From positions 62,001 to 126,000 of the forward strand of contig NZ_RYDV01000005.1 of the NCBI RefSeq assembly GCF_003971065.1: a stretch of 64,000 bases of DNA. Direction: 5' to 3'. The notes beneath the pieces are model-generated. The model was not told the DNA's origin. It saw only the letters and a program-made list of their open reading frames with translations, and did not search any database. Of the stretch, positions 58,685 to 64,000 are shown one piece after another (positions within the stretch are counted from its first letter, which is position 1; every line of letters begins with the position of its first letter). A program made the position numbers and the translations under genes. The DNA comes from Candidimonas sp. SYP-B2681. GTDB taxonomy: Bacteria > Pseudomonadota > Gammaproteobacteria > Burkholderiales > Burkholderiaceae_B.

Positions 58685-59467
58685 ATGCTTACAGGAAAAC
58701 ATGCAGTCATCACAGGCTCGACCAGTGGGATCGGACTCGCCATCGCACGCGAGTTGGCCTCTAGTGGTGCCAATGTAGTCATCAATGGGTTTGGCGACGC
58801 AGCCGCCATAGAAAAAGAGCGCGTCAACCTCGAGCTTGAATTCGATATCAAGGCATACTATATCAATGCCGATTTGATGCAGGCCGGCGCCACGCGCGCC
58901 TTCATTAATGACTCGGTACAGGCGCTTGGAGGCCTCGATATACTGGTCAATAATGCCGGAATCCAACACACTGACCTGATCGAAGACTTTCCCATCGAAC
59001 GCTGGGATGCCATCATCGCGCTCAACCTGTCTGCAGTGTTCCACGGTACTGCGGCCGCTTTGCCGTATATGAAAAAGCAGGGCTGGGGGCGCATTATCAA
59101 TATTGCGTCCGCCCATGGTCTGGTTGGGTCGGTAAATAAATCTGCCTATGTGGCGGCCAAGCATGGTGTTGTTGGCTTGACCAAAGTAACGGCGCTGGAA
59201 AACGCCGGTAATGGCGTCACGTGCAATGCGATTTGCCCGGGATTTGTTCGGACACCATTGGTTGAAAAACAAATCGTAGCGCTATCCCAAAAATTGAGCA
59301 TCAGCGTCGAAGATGCTGCCAAAGAGCTATTGTCCGAGAAGCAGCCGTCACTACAGTTTGTCACACCGAAACAACTGGGCGGAGCTGCAGTTTTCCTGGC
59401 ATCGGAAGCTGCCGACCAAATGAGCGGCACTACACTATCGCTGGATGGTGGCTGGACAGCAAGGTAA
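58685..59467 (+). CDS. 3-hydroxybutyrate dehydrogenase
   Basis: Short-chain dehydrogenase that interconverts (R)-3-hydroxybutyrate and acetoacetate with NAD, used in polyhydroxybutyrate breakdown. The 260-residue protein has the cofactor motif ITGSTSGIGLAIA, LVNNAGIQHT, the catalytic Ser in NIASAHGLVGS and Tyr-Lys in SAYVAAKHGV. The QHTDLIEDFP and GFVRTPLVEKQI segments are typical of this enzyme. The start has AAAGGAAAA upstream. It appears to be monocistronic with its own terminator. Confidence 0.92.
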   Translation: MLTGKHAVITGSTSGIGLAIARELASSGANVVINGFGDAAAIEKERVNLELEFDIKAYYINADLMQAGATRAFINDSVQALGGLDILVNNAGIQHTDLIEDFPIERWDAIIALNLSAVFHGTAAALPYMKKQGWGRIINIASAHGLVGSVNKSAYVAAKHGVVGLTKVTALENAGNGVTCNAICPGFVRTPLVEKQIVALSQKLSISVEDAAKELLSEKQPSLQFVTPKQLGGAAVFLASEAADQMSGTTLSLDGGWTAR

Positions 59468-59472
59468 CCACA

Positions 59473-59516
59473 CCTTATCGGGCCAGCGGGTAGAGCCCTG
59501 GCGCGATAAGGCTTTT
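59473..59516 (+). terminator. Terminator after 3-hydroxybutyrate dehydrogenase
   Basis: CCTTATCG (59473-59480) and CGATAAGG (59504-59511) form an 8-bp outer stem with further GGCCAG/CTGGCG pairing inside, followed by CTTTT. Confidence 0.75.
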
Positions 59517-59590
59517 ACAGACAGGGTCTTCTTGGTCAGACCATAGCATTAAACTAGACCACCTCTGGATTTACTTAAGGAAAGGGCAGA

Positions 59591-60406
59591 ATGTTGTTGC
59601 TACTGTCACCGGCAAAAAAGCTGGACTACGACTCGCCGGTACGAACTACGCTTACTACGCAACCATTGTTTGTCGAACAGGCGAGCGAGCTAATACAAGT
59701 CTTGAAAAAAAAGCCGGCGTCCGAAATCGCTCGGCTGATGAAATTAAGTGACGCTTTGGCAAAGCTCAATGTCGACCGTTACGCCGCATGGAAGCCAACA
59801 TTCAACCAGACAAATTCTCGCCAGGCAATATTGGCCTTTAACGGCGATGTATATGAAGGCCTGCATGCTCCCGAGCTTTCGGACGCCCAGATGAAATGGG
59901 CTCAAAATCATGTGGCGATATTAAGTGGGCTATACGGAGTCCTGCGCCCTCTGGATCTCATGCAGCCTTATCGTCTCGAAATGGGCACCCGCCTGATAAC
60001 CGGCAATAACAAGAATCTGTACGACTTCTGGGGTACGACTATTGCACAATACCTCAACTATCATTTCACTGAAATGGCAAGAGGCAGGGGCAAAACGACT
60101 GAACGCGTCGTCCTGAATTTGGCGTCAGAAGAGTATTTCAAATCGGTAGACTTAAACGTCCTGCATGCTCGAGTAGTGCAATGCGTCTTTCAGGATTTCA
60201 AGAATGACACGTGGAAGATCATTAGCTTCCACGCCAAGCGCGCACGCGGTTTGATGGCGCGTTACGTCATTGAAAACAAAATCAACAACAGCAACGGCTT
60301 GATCGGCTTTGCAAGTGAAGGTTATCGCTTCGAGCCCTCGATCTCAACGGAAAACAAGCTTGTCTTCCGGCGCTCAGAGCAGGCCGCTGCTCAACTTGCC
60401 GCGTGA
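59591..60406 (+). CDS. yaaA: Peroxide stress protein YaaA
   Basis: A 271-residue DUF328 family protein; E. coli YaaA limits intracellular iron and damage during peroxide stress and has a DNA-binding fold. The N-terminus MLLLLSPAKKLDYDSPV, the middle AILAFNGDVYEGLHAPELS and SGLYGVLRPLDLMQPYRLEMGTRL, and the C-terminal VNLASEEYF-like and HAKRARGLMARYVIEN are strong family marks. Length is normal. It ends one base from the convergent FUSC gene. Confidence 0.95.
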   Translation: MLLLLSPAKKLDYDSPVRTTLTTQPLFVEQASELIQVLKKKPASEIARLMKLSDALAKLNVDRYAAWKPTFNQTNSRQAILAFNGDVYEGLHAPELSDAQMKWAQNHVAILSGLYGVLRPLDLMQPYRLEMGTRLITGNNKNLYDFWGTTIAQYLNYHFTEMARGRGKTTERVVLNLASEEYFKSVDLNVLHARVVQCVFQDFKNDTWKIISFHAKRARGLMARYVIENKINNSNGLIGFASEGYRFEPSISTENKLVFRRSEQAAAQLAA

Positions 60407-60407
60407 A

Positions 60408-62639
60408 TCACGTCGGTACGTTGGCTGCTTTCATTGTGTCGGTCTCAACGCCTCGCATTTCTTGACGTATCAGCTGGGCAGCCTTGACCATCTGGCGTAA
60501 AGGATACGCTAAAGTGGCCAGCTCGCCCTCGGTCTCGATTGAGACGGGAGGGTTCGCATCGTTGCCTTCCAGTAATTCGCCTACGGCATCCAGCGACTTC
60601 TGGATGCCTTCAGGAACGACGGGTAGGCTTGCCAGAATTGGGATCGCCGCGCTGATCTGAGATGCCAGGACATGGTTTTGAATCATCAGATGATTCAGTT
60701 CAGGCACATGCTTTTGTTGCTTGATGGGTTCGTCCATCATGCGATAGAACGCGGACGCGAAATTCCCAAACGCGATATATACGTTCTTGCGGGCGAGTCT
60801 CCACCGAACTTCCGCTTCGTGCTGCTCAGCGTCGAGCGCTTCAGCTTCTGGCAAGGATAGCGCCCGGGCTGCGGTTTTCGCCCTCGTTAACCCGGCGTAG
60901 CGAAGGCCAGTTTTCAAGAGCTCCAGGTTGGCTTTCTTTGCGGCATTTGCCAGTGAAGCCATGAAATTTCGTTCCCACCATGGCAAGATATAGCTGCAGA
61001 GCAGGGCTATCCCGCAACCTATGAAGGTGTCCATCAGCCGTTCTCCGATGACAAGGTTTGTGCTCGGCGATAGAAAGTGGAAGACAAGCAGCACGAAAAG
61101 GGTGTTAAATACGGCCGCTACCATGAAGTTCAACTGGATTAAGCTGTAACCCAGTATGCACGCAATGACCAGCACGGCAAGGTAGATGTCAGTACTTTGC
61201 GTCACATTGAACAATGCTAACGCCAGCCCGCAGCCTATCAAGGTACCGGCAAGTCGCCAACCATTACGCTGTCGAGTAAGCGCGAAGCCCGGCTTCATGA
61301 TTACGAGAATGGTCAGGATGATCCAGTAGCCATGCATGCCGGCCCCTGGCATTACGCTGTCCAATCCCGCATGTGAAATAGCCGCATTTAGGGTCATGGC
61401 AACAAGGGCGGCGACGGCCACGCGGGTTGCATACCGGAAGTGCGATGAATCAATTCGCAGGTTGCTTGTCAACATGCCAATGCGCCATGTCTGGCGAGAA
61501 AGGAATCGGTCTAGCGCTTTATCCAGCCGCATGTCGACGAGTTCAGCGGTAACGGTATTGCTTATGTGGTCGGCCATACGGTCGACCAGCCGCGTAGCGT
61601 TGCGCAACCTGCGTAGCACCTGTACAAGCAGGGCATAGACTTCGGGCTCTCTTTCCACCAGTCCTCCCTGGCGGTATTGGTCGAGCTCAAACTCAATCGC
61701 GCGCAGTTCGGCCTTTACACTGTTGCGCTCCTTTACGCTACGGTTACGTGCAATGTTCAGCGCTATATGCGAGACGTTGATCGACAGTTTGAACAGGGCA
61801 TCGCGCGCAAAGATCAAAACGTCGCTGTCAGGCACGCTACGGCGCAGGGTCGCATAGTCGGTATGGGTCGCCACCAGGCTGTCGAGCAGCGCCACCATAT
61901 CTATGAAGACGTTCAGCGCCGCGGCGCGCAATCGGTCGCTGCGGTGTCGTCCTTTCGGTAGTTCTCGCAGAACCGTATCGCGCGCTGCCTGATGCTTCTC
62001 CGTCATGGCGGACTGTGCATGGATCAGCTTTCGATAGTCAGCGTCAAGATCAGTGTTTGGATCATAGAATTGAGCACGGGCGCCGATGTAGTCGGCGGTG
62101 GCGAACAAGGCCACCGAAAGGGCTTGCTGTTCTTCGCGATGCCACAGCAACCGATGCGCAATCGTACTGAAAATGAAATAGAAGGCGCCGCCTGAAAAGG
62201 AATAAATCGTGTGAAGAAGGACTTCATGGGGAGCCAGCGGGGTGCGCATGGTCAGCGTCATGAGCAGCAAGCAAGCGAAACCCAGCAAGCCGCCTTGCTT
62301 TCCGAATACCGTAAACATCGAAAAGAAAAAGCACAAGGCAGGAACGACCAGCCATATCAACACGCTATGCGATGACGCCAGGCCGGTTATCGCCGCGGTC
62401 AATGACCCCAGTAATACAGCGGCCAGCATACCGCTTGTTCCGTAGCGACGGGGGCCGCCCGGCTGGTCGATGATTGCGACGCAGGCTGCGCCAAAGGCGG
62501 CAATCATCCCGACGTCATACAAGCCTAGAGCGCCGCCTAAAAATAAAGGCGGCAACAGGACTCCAACCGCTTGGCGCAGGCCGCCAAAGAAATAATGGCT
62601 GTAGAAGAAGCGCTGCAAATGGGGTATGCGATTTGCCAT
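60408..62639 (-). CDS. FUSC family inner-membrane protein (YccS/aromatic efflux type)
   Basis: A 743-residue membrane protein with two sets of hydrophobic helices (about residues 15-170 and 385-520), each followed by a helical cytoplasmic domain, the FUSC layout shared by YccS and AaeB. The start at 62639 (MANRIPHLQRFFYSHYFFGG) is preferred over an in-frame start at 62708. The second half has GMHGYWIILTILVIMKPGFALTRQRNGWRLAGTLIG, the FUSC signature. Members are proposed to export aromatic acids or similar compounds; the substrate is not known here. Confidence 0.87.
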   Translation of the reverse strand: MANRIPHLQRFFYSHYFFGGLRQAVGVLLPPLFLGGALGLYDVGMIAAFGAACVAIIDQPGGPRRYGTSGMLAAVLLGSLTAAITGLASSHSVLIWLVVPALCFFFSMFTVFGKQGGLLGFACLLLMTLTMRTPLAPHEVLLHTIYSFSGGAFYFIFSTIAHRLLWHREEQQALSVALFATADYIGARAQFYDPNTDLDADYRKLIHAQSAMTEKHQAARDTVLRELPKGRHRSDRLRAAALNVFIDMVALLDSLVATHTDYATLRRSVPDSDVLIFARDALFKLSINVSHIALNIARNRSVKERNSVKAELRAIEFELDQYRQGGLVEREPEVYALLVQVLRRLRNATRLVDRMADHISNTVTAELVDMRLDKALDRFLSRQTWRIGMLTSNLRIDSSHFRYATRVAVAALVAMTLNAAISHAGLDSVMPGAGMHGYWIILTILVIMKPGFALTRQRNGWRLAGTLIGCGLALALFNVTQSTDIYLAVLVIACILGYSLIQLNFMVAAVFNTLFVLLVFHFLSPSTNLVIGERLMDTFIGCGIALLCSYILPWWERNFMASLANAAKKANLELLKTGLRYAGLTRAKTAARALSLPEAEALDAEQHEAEVRWRLARKNVYIAFGNFASAFYRMMDEPIKQQKHVPELNHLMIQNHVLASQISAAIPILASLPVVPEGIQKSLDAVGELLEGNDANPPVSIETEGELATLAYPLRQMVKAAQLIRQEMRGVETDTMKAANVPT

Positions 62640-62921
62640 TCTTGTACTGGGGCAGTAAGGGATGGTCCGAGTATATAGGGAGTTGGGCTGTGGCTCTCGC
62701 TCTCCCAAAGCTGGCCACTTTATTTTCCTCTCCTGGCCAAGCAGGAAGGCGTGCGCGCCGAGGCCTGCTTCATGCGGCTGGGACGAGCAGCATTAGCTTG
62801 CCGCGGAAAAAGGCGATAAGCAGACTTGGTCATGGGGCTTTGCGCCAATTGCTTTTGTTGTTCACACAAGCCAAGCTAGTCAACACCAATCTGAGGTACC
62901 TGGACAAATAAGAGGTATTGC

Positions 62922-64000
62922 ATGGGCAGCATGTATCAAACCGGGCTGAATAAGCAGACGGCTAATTATTCCAGTTTGACCCCGCTTAGTTTTCTACAGC
63001 GATCCGCCTATATATTCCCGGACAAGACCGCAGTAATCGATGACGATATGGTCTTGAGCTACAGCAATCTATATCGCCGCTGTAGCAGTATGGCCTCAGC
63101 GTTGGCGGCGAAAGGCATTACGGCCGGCGACACGGTGTCGATCCTGTGCTTCAACACACACGAATTGCTGGAAAGCCATTATTCCATTCCCATGGCTGGC
63201 GCCGTTCTGAACGCTCTGAACACCCGCCTGGACGCTAACGCGCTGGCGTTTATCCTAGGGCATGCTGACTCGCGTATCTTGTTCTACGACACCGAATTCG
63301 AGCCGCTGGTTCAGCAAGTGGTCACGGCAATGGCGCAGCCGCCTTTGCTGGTCGCCATTGCACGTTTGGCTGGAGCCCCATCGTCTTCCTCTACATTGCT
63401 TTACGAGGATCTACTAGCGAGCGGCGATCCCGAATGCTCATGGTCGAAGGTGGCAGATGAATGGGATGCCATTGCGCTCAATTACACGTCGGGTACGACG
63501 GGCGAACCTAAAGGCGTTGTCTACCATCATCGTGGCGCTTACTTGGCCGCGTTAAGCAATACTATGGCATTCAACATGACCGCAGATACCGTCTATTTAT
63601 GGACCTTGCCGATGTTTCATTGCAACGGCTGGTGCTATCCCTGGGCAGTCACGGCGGTTGGCGGAACTCATATTTGTTTGCGCAAAGTACAGGCTGAACT
63701 GGTTCTGGATCGGATCACGAATCATAGGGTCACTCATATGTGCGGCGCCCCTGTGGTGCTGAATATGTTGTTGGATAACTTCCGCAAGCACGCGGCGACC
63801 TTGAGCATGCCGGTGAAATTCGCCTTGGGTGGAGCCGCGCCGCCAAGTCCAGTTATCGGTCGCGCTCAACAGATTGGCTTTCAAATAACGCATTTGTATG
63901 GCTTGACTGAATCGTACGGTCCATCGGCCTTATGTGTGTGGCAAGACGACTGGCAGGATCTACCGCCCGAAGAGCTTGCTCTGAAAATGTCCAGGCAAGG
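62922..64000 (+). CDS. Acyl-CoA synthetase, AMP-binding family (3' end outside window)
   Basis: Adenylate-forming ligase that activates a fatty or other carboxylic acid to its CoA thioester. The reading frame is open from the ATG at 62922 (AGAGG six bases upstream; a second ATG at 62931) to the window end, giving 359 codons. It shows LTPLSFLQRSAYIFPDKTAV, the P-loop-like NYTSGTTGEPKGVVYHHRGAY, LPMFHCNGWCYPW and LYGLTESYGP (the A5 motif). The N-terminal features match medium-chain or dimethylsulfoniopropionate-type acyl-CoA synthetases of the AlkK group. The C-terminal domain with the catalytic Lys is not visible. The 280 bases upstream contain no other gene. Confidence 0.93.
   Translation, partial: MGSMYQTGLNKQTANYSSLTPLSFLQRSAYIFPDKTAVIDDDMVLSYSNLYRRCSSMASALAAKGITAGDTVSILCFNTHELLESHYSIPMAGAVLNALNTRLDANALAFILGHADSRILFYDTEFEPLVQQVVTAMAQPPLLVAIARLAGAPSSSSTLLYEDLLASGDPECSWSKVADEWDAIALNYTSGTTGEPKGVVYHHRGAYLAALSNTMAFNMTADTVYLWTLPMFHCNGWCYPWAVTAVGGTHICLRKVQAELVLDRITNHRVTHMCGAPVVLNMLLDNFRKHAATLSMPVKFALGGAAPPSPVIGRAQQIGFQITHLYGLTESYGPSALCVWQDDWQDLPPEELALKMSRQ

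Overview
The window looks like a chromosomal segment of a betaproteobacterium in the Burkholderiales, most likely Alcaligenaceae (relatives of Bordetella, Achromobacter or Pusillimonas). The evidence is the recN-nadK / hrcA-hemH-grpE-dnaK-dnaJ block, a Bordetella-style wlb/wbp set of sugar genes, a poly-hydroxybutyrate-type 3-hydroxybutyrate dehydrogenase and uniformly proteobacterial protein sequences. Base composition appears moderate by eye, lower than in true Bordetella, so the genus is not assigned. No phage, insertion sequence, CRISPR array or rRNA was found; one tRNA gene (Ser, anticodon CGA) is present.

Left part (1-27,500) is housekeeping. recN (cut by the window edge) and nadK run leftward. 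hrcA, hemH, grpE, dnaK and dnaJ run rightward, and grpE and dnaK each have a textbook sigma-32 promoter. A perfect 40-bp palindrome closes dnaJ. Next come a leftward moxR - GNAT - VWA - M16 peptidase series, two small c-type cytochromes behind a perfect FNR/ANR box, a DUF1841 gene, icd, a TRIC-like channel, a gph-like phosphatase, smr-trxB leftward, and ftsK-lolA-rarA-serS rightward.

Middle part (27,646-56,534) is a large extracellular or surface polysaccharide locus. On the left side, a membrane UDP-sugar 4,6-dehydratase and an OafA-type O-acyltransferase run leftward, and a UDP-sugar dehydrogenase - WlbA - WbpD - WbpE cassette (2,3-diamino-uronic acid synthesis) runs rightward. Facing it is a long leftward operon of about 20 kb. 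It starts with a NusG/RfaH-like antiterminator, then Wza, Wzc, two tandem FemAB/GNAT-like proteins, a polysaccharide deacetylase-like protein, a GT4-like glycosyltransferase, a Wzy-like polymerase, a beta-propeller-like protein, a GT2 plus phosphoglycosyltransferase fusion, a PLP aminotransferase, a Wzx flippase, an AsnB-like amidotransferase, a decayed hisH-hisF pair and an intact WbpG. Together these describe a Wzx/Wzy-dependent polymer containing amino sugars, probably with an amidated or diamino uronic acid. The hisH copy carries two frameshifts, a nonsense codon and a changed nucleophile elbow, and hisF has lost its N-terminal quarter, so WbpG appears to have lost its ammonia-supplying partners.

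Right part (56,982-64,000) holds a PerM/AI-2E family permease, tRNA-Ser(CGA), 3-hydroxybutyrate dehydrogenase, yaaA, a FUSC-family membrane protein and the first 360 codons of an acyl-CoA synthetase that runs off the window.

The most unusual points are the GT2-phosphoglycosyltransferase fusion, the selective decay of hisH/hisF beside an intact wbpG, the tandem FemAB-like pair with a tract suggesting gene conversion, the unrecognised beta-propeller-like protein, and the antiterminator at the head of the operon. All statements rest on reading the sequence; no database search was run.
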